DNA of 13,108 nucleotides from DATCIH01 sp036507955 (GCA_036507955.1 DATCIH010000137.1:1-13108); one strand, 5' to 3'; counted from the first letter of the stretch, positions 1 through 8,137 are shown. Made by a program: numbers and translations. The notes: generated from the letters alone by a model not told the origin.

Positions 1-173
1 TTTTTGGCATATCCAAATTTAGTTTGCTGGTAATAAATGAATGTCATCATTGGAATAAACTTAGGTTATTTTTGTAATAATTCTAGAGTGTTTTGGCTTA
101 ACTTTTTTATTCAGTTTTTTCATAGCTAACTTTACACAATCGCATTTTCACTAATCTTAATTATGAATAATCA

Positions 174-297
174 TCAAATTATCTTTTCTTGAAATACAGC
201 TTCAATGGCCTCAAGACCTGGAAGCGGAAATCCTAGTGCTTCTAATTCTTCCCTCATAGTAATGGACCATATTGCACAGCCCTTCCTGGTCTGACAT
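174..297 (-). pseudogene. Frame-broken remnant of a small unrecognised gene
   Basis: On the minus strand an AGGTGG ribosome binding site (309-304) precedes an ATG at 297 with six bases between. That frame reads MSDQEGLCNMVHYYEG and stops at 211. A second frame is open over the same stretch and continues with REELEALGFPLPGLEAIEAV to a TGA at 174-176. The two frames look like the front and back halves of one short protein separated by a frameshift near 250-260. The stretch is richer in GC than its AT-rich surroundings, which fits a coding origin. I do not recognise the family. It could also be chance, since each open frame is short. The rest of 1-400 shows no gene that I can support. Confidence 0.3.
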
Positions 298-408
298 AAA
301 ACTCCACCTTATTTCCAGATTTTTAATTTAGCGACAACTATTTAAAAACATTGTATATCGGACAGATTGTTTTATCAATAAGTTTTTTAATTGGGGGCAT
401 GACATTTA

Positions 409-423
409 AAAACTATGAGTTTT
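409..423. promoter_or_regulatory. Palindrome, possible TetR operator
   Basis: AAAACT-ATG-AGTTTT is a perfect 6+6 base inverted repeat around a 3-base centre. It lies just upstream of the -10 element of the TetR gene promoter. TetR-family proteins commonly bind such dyads and repress their own gene, so autoregulation is a reasonable inference. The arms are AT-rich and short, so chance is possible. Confidence 0.35.
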
Positions 424-424
424 A

Positions 425-433
425 TGCTATAAT
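425..433 (+). promoter_or_regulatory. Extended -10 promoter of the TetR gene
   Basis: TGCTATAAT is a perfect extended -10 element (TGnTATAAT). No good -35 is present at 17 bases (TTTAAA at 405-410), as is usual for extended -10 promoters. The TTG start at 475 lies about 35 bases beyond the expected transcription start. Confidence 0.55.
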
Positions 434-474
434 AAGAATGTAGAACTTTTAATAATATAGTAGAGGTGACATGT

Positions 475-1053
475 TTGAATAAATATGATATAAGAACGCA
501 AAATAAGAAAGATGCTATTATCAATGCAGCTTTGATCCTATTCAAAGAAAAGGGATATACAAATGTCAGCATTAATGAAATAGCTTCCATCTCCGGTATT
601 TCTACGGTTTCTATTTATAATTATTTTAATAATAAAGAGGGATTGGTTACAGAATGTACAAATATTTTGATGAAAGATAGTATTCAAATGATAAGGGATC
701 TGCTAGATAAAAAAATGGATTTTAAAGAAAAGTTGCTACAAATAGTCTCTATGTGTTTTGATACACATAAGCAATTGTTAGGTGAATATTTTTCCCCAGA
801 AGCATTAAATGATAAAGTGCTGATGAACTTGTATGGGGAAAACGTGAATAAAATCCGAATGGACATTCTAATGGAATTAATTCAATTAGGGAAAGAAGAC
901 GGTGCAATTGAACCGTCCATTTCTACACAGTCGATTATGGAATATATAAATGCCATCACAGAAAAACAACTATCATGGGAAGCAACAAGTAATCATAAAA
1001 AAAAGGGCCTGGAACTCTTTCACCTTCTCTTATACGGATTAATAGGTCGTTAA
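475..1053 (+). CDS. TetR/AcrR family transcriptional regulator
   Basis: A one-component DNA-binding regulator of 192 residues, the usual family length. The N-terminal TetR helix-turn-helix covers about residues 10-56: a helix with AALILFKEKGY, then the recognition part IASISGISTVSIYNYF followed by NNKEGL, which is the family signature. The C-terminal helical ligand-binding and dimer part (about 60-190) is too divergent to name an effector. The frame is open from GTG 466, but that codon lies inside the ribosome binding site AGAGGTGA (462-469). TTG at 475 has a 5-base spacing and is the likely start. ATG 471 is out of frame and gives only three codons. A palindrome next to its promoter suggests autorepression. 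The lipoprotein gene downstream may or may not be a target. Confidence 0.9.
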   Translation: MNKYDIRTQNKKDAIINAALILFKEKGYTNVSINEIASISGISTVSIYNYFNNKEGLVTECTNILMKDSIQMIRDLLDKKMDFKEKLLQIVSMCFDTHKQLLGEYFSPEALNDKVLMNLYGENVNKIRMDILMELIQLGKEDGAIEPSISTQSIMEYINAITEKQLSWEATSNHKKKGLELFHLLLYGLIGR

Positions 1054-1197
1054 GGCTATTCAATAGATAGTATAATAACTGGTTTATAGGATAATTTATA
1101 AAATAGCGATAGTAATTATATCTGTATGTCAATTTGATTTTACTGATCTAGTCTTATTGCATTTTTTACAACTCAATTTAAAATAGGGGTGATTTCC

Positions 1198-1725
1198 ATG
1201 AAAAAAATAGTTCTTTTCAGTATTGCAGTAATATTTTCTATCTCACTAAATGGATGTAAAAGAGCTGCTCCTTTGAAAAGTAACTCCTCATCAACGGCCA
1301 CAACTTCTGTGACAACGAATACTTCTACCATCTATGAAAATACTCAATATGGCTTCAAATTTTCCTTGCCAAACAGTTGGAAGGGTTATTCGATTGTAAC
1401 TGACAAATGGGAGGGTAGAGACACAAAGTCTGGTAACGTTACTGAAACAGGCCCGATGTTTTCTATCAGACATCCTCAGTGGACTTCTGCAACACCACGA
1501 CAAGATATACCCATCATGGTATTCACTATTGCACAATGGAAATTAATTTTACAGGAGACATTAGCAGTTAGTGCAGCGCCTATCGGACCAAGTGAACTTG
1601 GACGAAACAGTAAATATGTTTTTGCACTTCCTGCACGTTATAATTTTGCGTACCCAATTGGATACCAAGAAGTCGAACAGATTTTACAAAACAAGCCTCT
1701 TCAACCTGTAGAAGAAAGTAAGTAA
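1198..1725 (+). CDS. Secreted lipoprotein of unknown function
   Basis: A 175-residue predicted lipoprotein. The N-terminus is MKK followed by a hydrophobic segment (residues 4-17) and the lipobox LNGC with Cys20, so signal peptidase II cleavage and lipid anchoring on the outer face of the membrane are expected. A Ser/Thr-rich linker (about 28-48) leads to a compact domain starting YENTQYGFKFSLPNSWKGY. This YGF-x-F-x-LP-x-SW pattern occurs in several clostridial extracytoplasmic proteins of unknown role. The frame is open from GTG 1189, but AGGGGTGA (1185-1192) sits 5 bases before ATG 1198, which fixes the start there. An intrinsic terminator follows directly, so the unit ends here. No substrate or enzyme activity can be assigned. 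Confidence 0.8.
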   Translation: MKKIVLFSIAVIFSISLNGCKRAAPLKSNSSSTATTSVTTNTSTIYENTQYGFKFSLPNSWKGYSIVTDKWEGRDTKSGNVTETGPMFSIRHPQWTSATPRQDIPIMVFTIAQWKLILQETLAVSAAPIGPSELGRNSKYVFALPARYNFAYPIGYQEVEQILQNKPLQPVEESK

Positions 1726-1740
1726 AATAAAGCATATACA

Positions 1741-1775
1741 AAAACACCAGAGTGGAGACCTCTGGTGTTTTTTGT
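1741..1775 (+). terminator. Rho-independent terminator after the lipoprotein gene
   Basis: A perfect 12-base stem, AAAACACCAGAG (1741-1752) with its complement at 1760-1771, closes a 7-base loop and runs into a T tract (1768-1773). It starts 15 bases after the stop codon. This is the clearest terminator in the window. Confidence 0.93.
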
Positions 1776-1926
1776 TATTAACCTACTATATTTATTTATT
1801 GAATTTAATTTATAATTCTAGATTTAGTCCAACCATAAACCAATAAATATATGGATTTTAAATTTGAAAAGGCATAAAATTATTAAGAAGAAATATATAT
1901 ATTCAAATCAGAAGGGGGATGAAAAA

Positions 1927-2325
1927 GTGACTGGAAAACAAACTGATATTAATAAAGGTGAATCTGAGTATTATTATTATTACTATGAGAAGGCAATCGA
2001 AGGACCAGGAGATGCGGAAATAGCTTCAATTGATGCTTATAAAATGGATGCTTGGATTGAAAAGCCTGCTTGGATTTCTAGAATACTTGCACCAGATGCT
2101 TCAGCACGCTTGTTAGATCATCATTATACTAATGATGAATATGATTTGATGAGAAGAATAATCGAAGATTTTAGTAAAATATATTTAGATATGGCAAAAG
2201 TAATCTTAAAAGCTAAAGGAGCTTATAAGGACAATGAACCACTTCGGTGTACTATTATTGATTATATAGATGAATTTATTAACTATTACTTTTCAATAAA
2301 AAAAAGAATTAAAGCAGCTATTTAA
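1927..2325 (+). CDS. Hypothetical protein with a six-tyrosine run
   Basis: An unrecognised 132-residue protein. The frame is open from 1864, but the only good ribosome binding site is the AGGGGGA stretch at 1913-1919, eight bases before GTG 1927. ATG 1919 is out of frame and gives only MKK. The N-terminus is polar and contains six consecutive tyrosines (about residues 15-20). It is followed by KAIEGPGDAEIASIDAY and a mixed helical C-terminal half ending IKKRIKAAI. There is no signal peptide or membrane segment. It lies between the terminator at 1741-1775 and the 439-residue gene at 2402, in the same direction but 76 bases apart, so co-transcription is possible but not shown. A weak TATAAT at 1811-1816 has no convincing -35. 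No function is assigned. Confidence 0.65.
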   Translation: MTGKQTDINKGESEYYYYYYEKAIEGPGDAEIASIDAYKMDAWIEKPAWISRILAPDASARLLDHHYTNDEYDLMRRIIEDFSKIYLDMAKVILKAKGAYKDNEPLRCTIIDYIDEFINYYFSIKKRIKAAI

Positions 2326-2401
2326 ATAACAAACACCTGTATAGTTTTAGTGTATATAACTTATAAATAAATCCATAACACAAATGATTGGAGTGATATC
2401 A

Positions 2402-3721
2402 TTGAAGAAAAAGATTACAATATCCGATACATGGTATGACGAATATAAAGATAGAGAGAAAAATCAAAAGTATGAATTTGTTTTAAAAACTATGTTGAAC
2501 CCTATGGATGAAGAGCTTATACAGGGAATCGATTTTACAGATGTTTTAATTAGCATTAAGGAAGATCTTATTAAAAGCCATCAGTTACATAAACTTAAAG
2601 AACTCATAGAAAGTGTCAAACAAAATCAGCCTAAAATCTATGAAGATAGTTTTCAGTACCTTGAAAATACAGCTGCAAGTTATTATTTATATACAAAGGA
2701 TATAGATAGTTTGAAAGAATCAATAAAAATTTTTATTAAGCACCCATCTAAAAGTATAGATAACTTAATCAAGCTTCTTAAAAATATTGAATATTATAAC
2801 GAAATAGAAATAGCAGTAAGCTTATCAAAAGCTGTATTTGAACAAATATCTAAATCCACAGGTGTGATGCCCGGGGCTGAGAAACAGTTTAAATATGCAA
2901 TTTATATTAATGAAATAAAGGAATTGTATAACAAGGTAAAAGCTAAAGAAAATGTAAGCCTTGATGAAATTCTCCATAGACTTAAAGAATATGAATTGGA
3001 TATGGGTAAGAAATTATTTGATATATTTATGGAGGCATTTGAAGCAAATATTTATTCTCTTGAGGCACTTGATTTAAATTCATTGAAGACAAGGGAAGCT
3101 GATCTTTCTAAAATTATATGGTGCTTTGCAGACTATATGCTTGTAGAAAAGGGAGTAAACTTTAGTTTAAGTGCTCACATATCTATAAATTTAGTAGATT
3201 TATTAGAAAATAATGACACAGAGGAAACTCAAAAGAAGGATGCAAGTAATTATTTTGTATTTAGTAGTAGTTGGTTAGAGGATTATATTGATGAAGCTTT
3301 CAGTGGACTTATTTTTCAGGATGAGGCTGGTATAGCAGCATTTCTATGGGGAATACCTTATTTCTACAGCTTTTTGCTGAAAAGGAACTTAATATCAAAG
3401 TCAACATACAAAAATACTTTGGGTATAATAGATATATCAAAAAAAGCTTTTATATTTAGAAACAATAAGGACCTCTGGAATTATGATTTTGTTCACCGAT
3501 GGGAAAAACCAGATTATCTCTCCCAAGAGGAATTTGAAGGTGAAAGAGAACTTTTCCACTTTGAGGGATTTGCTGATTTTGTTGCAAACGAAGCTGAAGG
3601 AATAAACTCGTTTTTTGATGAAGCTAGAGGTTCCTCCAAAATCAGAAAAACCATTAAAACTAAAAAGGATAAAGCAAAGAAGAAAGCTTCCAAAGCTCAG
3701 AAAAGAAAGAATAGGAAATGA
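2402..3721 (+). CDS. Uncharacterised helical protein with a basic C-terminal tail
   Basis: A 439-residue protein I cannot place in a family. ATG 2384 opens the frame but lacks a ribosome binding site. GGAGTGA (2390-2396) points to TTG 2402, five bases away, giving MKKKITISDTWYDEY. The sequence looks almost entirely alpha-helical with paired helices, as in TPR-like or HEAT-like solenoids, but I see no clean repeat consensus. It has no signal peptide. The last 27 or so residues (about 413-439) are nearly all Lys, Arg, Ala and Ser, ending KAQKRKNRK, and could bind nucleic acid or an acidic partner. It is convergent with the chaperone operon, whose last gene has a strongly acidic segment near its C-terminus. 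A link to that operon is inference from position and charge only. Confidence 0.7.
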   Translation: MKKKITISDTWYDEYKDREKNQKYEFVLKTMLNPMDEELIQGIDFTDVLISIKEDLIKSHQLHKLKELIESVKQNQPKIYEDSFQYLENTAASYYLYTKDIDSLKESIKIFIKHPSKSIDNLIKLLKNIEYYNEIEIAVSLSKAVFEQISKSTGVMPGAEKQFKYAIYINEIKELYNKVKAKENVSLDEILHRLKEYELDMGKKLFDIFMEAFEANIYSLEALDLNSLKTREADLSKIIWCFADYMLVEKGVNFSLSAHISINLVDLLENNDTEETQKKDASNYFVFSSSWLEDYIDEAFSGLIFQDEAGIAAFLWGIPYFYSFLLKRNLISKSTYKNTLGIIDISKKAFIFRNNKDLWNYDFVHRWEKPDYLSQEEFEGERELFHFEGFADFVANEAEGINSFFDEARGSSKIRKTIKTKKDKAKKKASKAQKRKNRK

Positions 3722-3758
3722 TAAAGAAAGTAGCAAATAAGCAATATTAGAGGGTATT

Positions 3759-3796
3759 TCCTGAAAATGGATGACCAAGGGAATTCATTTTCAGGA
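3759..3796. terminator. Hairpin between convergent genes
   Basis: TCCTGAAAATG (3759-3769) and its exact complement (3786-3796) form an 11-base stem, extendable by a G-U and two A-T pairs. It lies between the 439-residue gene (ends 3721) and the last gene of the minus-strand operon (ends 3811). Neither side has a good T tract, so it may be a weak bidirectional terminator or an RNA 3'-end stabiliser. Confidence 0.45.
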
Positions 3797-3810
3797 TGTT
3801 CTATTTATGA

Positions 3811-5181
3811 TTATCCACAGCATTTTTTATATTTCTTACCACTTCCACAGGGACAAGGATCATTTCTTCCTACTTTAACTTCCTCCCTAACAAAAGGTTC
3901 CTCCATAAAATCATCATCATCATCTTCATCAAGATCATCGTCATCAAAATCCATGGTATAGTTAAACTTTCTTAGTAAAGCATCAAATTTTTGTTTTTGA
4001 ACCTTACGCTTTTTTATCATGTCTTTACGATTTGAAAAATCTTTTGTAGCATCAAAAAATTCTCTTTTAACGTTATAAAGCTGAGGATAGGTAATTTCTA
4101 GAAGCATAATCTGTACACTAAAAAAATGAAAGTCTTCAAGGATTATTAGCTCGTTAACGGCTATCAGGCCATCTTTTCCCATCAAATCCATACCAGTTAG
4201 CTCATCTTTATAAATTTCTATTTCTATAAGCTCTTTCAAATTCTTGTGAAACCTAGCATCATTTAATAGAAGCTCAAAACTATTTTCCAGGTTTTCATAA
4301 CTATTAATATTTTCCTGTATAGCCAGAATATCTTCATTATTAGGGGATAGCTCCAAGGCTCTTTTAACTATTTCTTCTGCTTCATTAGTTCGGTTTGCTG
4401 AAAGAAGAATCTTTGCAAGCTGAGCTAAAGTCCAGGCAGTATTATCTTTAATATCTTTGTTTATTACCGCAAGCTTAGTTAAAGCATCTAGATGCTTAAG
4501 CATATCCTCTTTATCTTCAAGCATAATATCTGTTTGTATCAAATTATAATAAACAGAAGTGCTCTCGGAATTACTCTCCTTGAACTTAGAAATAGCTTTG
4601 GTAAGTATATTTTTTGAAGAGTGTAAGTCATTGTTACTAACATGAGCATCGTTTAAGCCTAAATAAAAAGAAAGGTTGTCAGCATCCATTTCAATTGCTT
4701 TCGTAAAAGCTATAATAGCTTTCTTGTGCCAGCCCCTATCTAAAAATGAATATGCCAGATGCCCTTGGAATCCAGCGTTGTTTGGTTCTTCTTTAACAAG
4801 CTCTTCAAAGATCTTAATAGCCTTCCCGGAATTTTCATTTTGTTCATAGGTTTCCCCTAGCAAAACCTTTATTACATTTAAATTAGGAGCATAGCTAACT
4901 AATTCTTCCAGAATACTAATTGCAGCCCCCAGCTCATTCTCCTCAATCCACTTTTTAGCTATTTCAAAATTATTTATTACAAAAGCTGACATATTGTTCA
5001 TGGAATCATACTGATATTTAGTTTTTTTATCACTTAGGAGCTCATAAGCCTCCCTAATTGCCATAAATTCTTCTTGATATCTATCTGGAGGGTATTTTCT
5101 TACTTGGTTAAAGTAAGCTTTTTTTATTTCCATTTCCGTAGCTGTTTGATTAATTCCAAGTATTTCGTAATAATTTTTCAA
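3811..5181 (-). CDS. J-like domain / TPR / SEC-C protein, HPD motif changed to PPD
   Basis: A 456-residue presumed Hsp70 co-chaperone. Residues 1-60 form a J domain (NYYEILGINQTATEMEIKKA, then REAYELLSD), but the catalytic His-Pro-Asp is Pro31-Pro32-Asp33. In classical J proteins that His is needed to trigger Hsp70 ATP hydrolysis, so this is a J-like domain that may dock without stimulating, or act differently. TPR helices run at about 102-200 and 248-285. An Asp/Glu stretch at 411-428 precedes a C-terminal SEC-C zinc motif, GRNDPCPCGSGKKYKKCCG, with Cys443, 445, 454 and 455. SEC-C motifs occur at the SecA C-terminus, where they contact SecB and ribosomes. The start is TTG 5181, with AGGAG eight bases upstream inside the end of the preceding gene and a 1-base gap, so the two are translationally coupled. 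Last gene of the operon. Confidence 0.88.
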   Translation of the reverse strand: MKNYYEILGINQTATEMEIKKAYFNQVRKYPPDRYQEEFMAIREAYELLSDKKTKYQYDSMNNMSAFVINNFEIAKKWIEENELGAAISILEELVSYAPNLNVIKVLLGETYEQNENSGKAIKIFEELVKEEPNNAGFQGHLAYSFLDRGWHKKAIIAFTKAIEMDADNLSFYLGLNDAHVSNNDLHSSKNILTKAISKFKESNSESTSVYYNLIQTDIMLEDKEDMLKHLDALTKLAVINKDIKDNTAWTLAQLAKILLSANRTNEAEEIVKRALELSPNNEDILAIQENINSYENLENSFELLLNDARFHKNLKELIEIEIYKDELTGMDLMGKDGLIAVNELIILEDFHFFSVQIMLLEITYPQLYNVKREFFDATKDFSNRKDMIKKRKVQKQKFDALLRKFNYTMDFDDDDLDEDDDDDFMEEPFVREEVKVGRNDPCPCGSGKKYKKCCG

Positions 5182-5182
5182 A

Positions 5183-5770
5183 TTAACTTCTCCTAATGAA
5201 TATTTTTTTTACAAAAAAAGCTACATTAAAGTTTATTATTGCCTTGTCTAAGGTTCCCCAGTCTGCCTTTAAGTAATTAAGAGTTAATCTATTTTCCGAA
5301 TCTATTTGCAGCGCTTTTCTAAAAGCAACTCTAGCATTATTTGCCTCTCCCCTGCTTATATAACAAAGTCCTAACAGATTAGCAAATTTAGAGTATTCAA
5401 AGCAAGGAAAGTTTTTATCTGTAAGTGCTTTTATGCTATTATTGTATTTGCCAAGGCTAGCATCCTTTAAAGCTAGATTAAATATATCTAGCATTTTATT
5501 AAAACTAGGCTGCTCATAGGAACTTAAATATTTTTCTGCTAGACTTATATTTCCAGAGTATATACTATTACTCTTCAGCCAAAGTCCTTTAGCTTCAGCA
5601 AAGTCTCCTCTTTTATACAGGCATAAACCTAAAGCATCTAGGGACTGGTAATTTCTACTATCTAGTAGAGAGGCTTTTCTTAGTGCGTTTATAGCAAAGG
5701 TTAAATTATTCATACTTGCCAGGGTTAGACCTAAATTATAATAGTCTGAGCTTAACTTTATTAAAAGCAT
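5183..5770 (-). CDS. Small TPR-repeat protein
   Basis: A 195-residue cytoplasmic protein built largely of tetratricopeptide repeats: about residues 8-41 (YYNLGLTLASMNNLTFAINA), 42-75 (LDALGLCLYKRGDFAEAKGL) and 127-160 (FANLLGLCYISRGEANNARV), with more divergent helices between. There is no enzymatic domain, signal peptide or membrane segment, so a scaffold or adaptor role is likely. It is third in the operon: 2 bases after the Hsp70 stop and 1 base before the J-like gene start. Its ribosome binding site GGAGGAG is formed by the last Hsp70 codons. TPR proteins often bind Hsp70 C-termini, but this Hsp70 ends LYEMEE rather than in an EEVD tail, so the contact, if any, is unknown. Confidence 0.82.
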   Translation of the reverse strand: MLLIKLSSDYYNLGLTLASMNNLTFAINALRKASLLDSRNYQSLDALGLCLYKRGDFAEAKGLWLKSNSIYSGNISLAEKYLSSYEQPSFNKMLDIFNLALKDASLGKYNNSIKALTDKNFPCFEYSKFANLLGLCYISRGEANNARVAFRKALQIDSENRLTLNYLKADWGTLDKAIINFNVAFFVKKIFIRRS

Positions 5771-5772
5771 TC

Positions 5773-7476
5773 CTACTCCTCCATCTCATAAAGGAGCTCG
5801 GTTAAATCATCTTCCAATTCTTGCAATTCCTCTTCTGGGTACTCCTCAATAATTGCTCTTTTAAAATCAACTATCAGATCTACAAGCTCTTCAAAATAAG
5901 TACTATCCTCATGCTTCAATTTTCTCTCAGCCTTATGTATGATTCTTTTATAAGGCTTAGCCTTTGAAAAGTCTTCCCATTCACTAATATCAATTTCTTT
6001 TTCCATGGTAACACCTGTGGTTTCAATGGAGATACCCGCACTTTCCTCTGTACTTACAATGGTAGCCTCAACCTGCAGTATGCCATTAACATCATACATG
6101 AATCTCACTTTGATTTTTTCAGTGCCAGCGGGTGCAAGTGGTATTTCACTTAATTTAAAATCTCCTAAAAAGTTATTTTTTGAAGCCATTCTATTATCCC
6201 CTTGATAAACCTTGATATCTACAGTGTCCTGATCATCAAAAGAGGTAAAATAAATTTTTTCTGCTGCTACAGGAATGGTAGTATTTCTATTAATAATTTC
6301 ATTATATACATCATTAACTGGAATACCATTAATATAATCTAATATTTCAATTCCAAGCGTATAAGGACATACATCGGTTATTAATATATCCTTTTCTGAA
6401 GAGAAATCTTTATTTAATATACCAGATTGTATAGCAGCCCCCATAACTACTGCTAAATCAGGATCCACAAGGCTTTCAGGTTCCTTTCCAAAAATATCCG
6501 TTAGAAACCTTTTTACTAAAGGTATTCTAGTGGAGCCACCAACAAGTAAAATAATTTCTATATCTTGGGGCGCAAGCTTAGCATCCCTCAAGGCATTTTC
6601 GAGTGGTATTCTGGTGGATTCAACTAAATCTAATATCATAGCTTCAAAATTATCTCTAGTAAGTTCATAATTAAGATTAATAGGCTCTCCATTTTTTTCG
6701 CTAATAAAGGGTAGTACCACTTCATAGCTGTCTACTATACTAAGGGCTATTTTGCATTTTTCTGCTTCCTTTTTTAGACGGGCCATAGCTCTTAAGTCAT
6801 CATTTAGGGTTATATCATATTTAGCTTTTATATGTCCTAGTAGCTTATCTATTATCCTTTGGTCAAAATCTTTTCCGCCTAGCTTATTATTTCCGCTACT
6901 AGCTTTAACTTCTAGAATCCCATCAAACATTTCAAGCACTGTAACATCTAAAGTACCACCGCCTAAGTCATATACAAGCACAAAGTTATTATCTTGCATA
7001 TGGTCAATCCCATAAGCAAGGGCAGCTGCAGTAGGTTCATTTATTATTCTTTCCACAATAAAACCTGCCAACTTGCCAGCTTCTACCGTGGCTCTTCTTT
7101 GCTCATTTGTAAAATAAGCGGGAACGGTTATAACCGCTCTATTTACCTCTTCATTCAGATAGGTTTCTGCGCAGCCTTTTAAATATTTTAGAATAAAAGA
7201 AGAAACCTCTACAGGGGTAAACTCCTTTCCTGCTAGAACTACTTTATCTTTTGAACCCATCATTCTCTTTACTTCAATTGCAGTAGCCTCAGGTTTTAGA
7301 ATAAACTGTTCCAAGGCATCCTGACCTACTATTATGTTTTCATTTTCATCTATTAATACTGCGGAGGGTGTAATTACTTCCCCTAGATGATTTGGTATAG
7401 AAAAAGGCTTGCCAGCTTTAAGAATTGCAATTTCTGATGTTGATGTTCCAAGATCAATTCCCACAATTTTATTCAT
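5773..7476 (-). CDS. Hsp70 family chaperone with a shortened lid (DnaK paralogue)
   Basis: An ATP-driven chaperone of 567 residues, shorter than typical DnaK (about 610-640). The ATPase domain (1-360) is intact: GIDLGTSTS at 6-14, catalytic-type Lys70, INEPTAAALAYG at 145-156, VYDLGGGTLDVT at 168-179, and LVGGSTRIPLVKRF at 311-324. The linker reads EKDILITD at 361-368. The substrate-binding beta domain (369-490) opens DVCPYTLGIE where DnaK has DVTPLSLGIE. The helical lid is only about 75 residues (491-567), acidic at the end, with no conserved tail. AAGGAGG lies 10 bases before ATG 7476, within the end of the GrpE-like gene. Genome annotations may call it dnaK. The short lid, altered co-chaperone and lack of a CIRCE element suggest a specialised paralogue rather than the housekeeping copy. 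Confidence 0.92.
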   Translation of the reverse strand: MNKIVGIDLGTSTSEIAILKAGKPFSIPNHLGEVITPSAVLIDENENIIVGQDALEQFILKPEATAIEVKRMMGSKDKVVLAGKEFTPVEVSSFILKYLKGCAETYLNEEVNRAVITVPAYFTNEQRRATVEAGKLAGFIVERIINEPTAAALAYGIDHMQDNNFVLVYDLGGGTLDVTVLEMFDGILEVKASSGNNKLGGKDFDQRIIDKLLGHIKAKYDITLNDDLRAMARLKKEAEKCKIALSIVDSYEVVLPFISEKNGEPINLNYELTRDNFEAMILDLVESTRIPLENALRDAKLAPQDIEIILLVGGSTRIPLVKRFLTDIFGKEPESLVDPDLAVVMGAAIQSGILNKDFSSEKDILITDVCPYTLGIEILDYINGIPVNDVYNEIINRNTTIPVAAEKIYFTSFDDQDTVDIKVYQGDNRMASKNNFLGDFKLSEIPLAPAGTEKIKVRFMYDVNGILQVEATIVSTEESAGISIETTGVTMEKEIDISEWEDFSKAKPYKRIIHKAERKLKHEDSTYFEELVDLIVDFKRAIIEEYPEEELQELEDDLTELLYEMEE

Positions 7477-7479
7477 TAG

Positions 7480-8076
7480 TTATATTCCTCCTTGTAAAAG
7501 CTCAATTTTTTTATTAACAACAACTTCAGCCTTACGAATCACCTGGCTATCATATATATATCCATATCGAATAACTTCAATTATAGTTCCCTCAGTAAGA
7601 CCCTCGATAAGTCTTACTTCTTTTGCTACATGAATATTAAAATCAAAACTATCACCTTTGCTACCTATAACAGTAATACCGCAAAGAGAAAGCATTTGAA
7701 CGTTTTTGGTTCTTTGTAGAAGCATTCCTTCCTTAAAACCCTCTTTGCTAAAATCAGATCCATAGGAATAAATATCTTCAAAAGCATCATTAATATCCAG
7801 TAATCCTTCTAATAATTTATAAGAATTACTTTCAGATTTATTTACTATTGATTTCATAGCTCTAAGCTGATCATCTTTTTCTATATTTGCTTCAATAATT
7901 TCAGTAAGCTCCTCCAATATGGTGCTACTTTTAAACTGGTCCTTACCAATACGATCATAAGCCTTTGCAACACTTTGTAATATTAGGGATAACTCATCAT
8001 AATCCTTGGGCATTACTTTATTTGTATCTATGTAAGTATACTTTTTAAGCTCCTCAGTAACATCAATCATATACAC
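7480..8076 (-). CDS. grpE: GrpE-like nucleotide exchange factor
   Basis: The likely ADP/ATP exchange partner of the neighbouring Hsp70. A long helical region (about residues 45-125 of 198) leads to a GrpE beta domain (132-190): CGITVIGSKGDSFDFNIHVA, then EGTIIEVIRYGYIYDSQVIR and KAEVVVNK, matching the GrpE pattern of a fDp-x-x-H-like stretch followed by a GY turn and Arg-x-x-x-Val strand. The frame is open from ATG 8148 (222 residues), but the leader there does not resemble GrpE and a promoter (8137-8109) lies downstream of that ATG. AAGGA sits seven bases before GTG 8076, which I chose; ATG 8070 is the alternative. First gene of a four-gene operon, with 3 bases to the Hsp70 start. It is diverged, so a paralogue of the main GrpE is likely. 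Confidence 0.83.
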   Translation of the reverse strand: MYMIDVTEELKKYTYIDTNKVMPKDYDELSLILQSVAKAYDRIGKDQFKSSTILEELTEIIEANIEKDDQLRAMKSIVNKSESNSYKLLEGLLDINDAFEDIYSYGSDFSKEGFKEGMLLQRTKNVQMLSLCGITVIGSKGDSFDFNIHVAKEVRLIEGLTEGTIIEVIRYGYIYDSQVIRKAEVVVNKKIELLQGGI

Positions 8077-8108
8077 AATACCATCCTTATTTATATATTT
8101 ACAGAAAT

Positions 8109-8137
8109 ATTGTACTATAAATACGCTTAAATTTCCA
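8109..8137 (-). promoter_or_regulatory. Predicted promoter of the chaperone operon
   Basis: On the minus strand, TGGAAA (8137-8132, 4 of 6 matches to TTGACA) and TACAAT (8114-8109, 5 of 6) are separated by 17 bases. Transcription would begin near 8102, which excludes ATG 8148 as start of the GrpE-like gene. No CIRCE-type repeat (TTAGCACTC and its complement) is visible nearby. Confidence 0.45.

Noticed and set aside
1054..1197. Promoter at TATAAT 1071-1076 for the lipoprotein gene
   Set aside because: No acceptable -35 or extended -10 accompanies it, and it lies over 120 bases from the start codon; too weak to list.
3905..3955. ATC trinucleotide repeat
   Set aside because: It encodes the acidic Asp/Glu segment of the J-like protein on the minus strand, so it is explained by coding and not listed as a separate repeat.
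3767..3961. Plus-strand open frame rich in serine
   Set aside because: It is the antisense of the Asp codons (GAT repeats) and SEC-C region of the J-like gene; the Ser run is an artefact of the ATC repeats and there is no separate coding signal.
6752..7015. Plus-strand open frame inside the Hsp70 gene
   Set aside because: Antisense of the conserved ATPase domain; low-complexity Ser/Leu product with no ribosome binding site.
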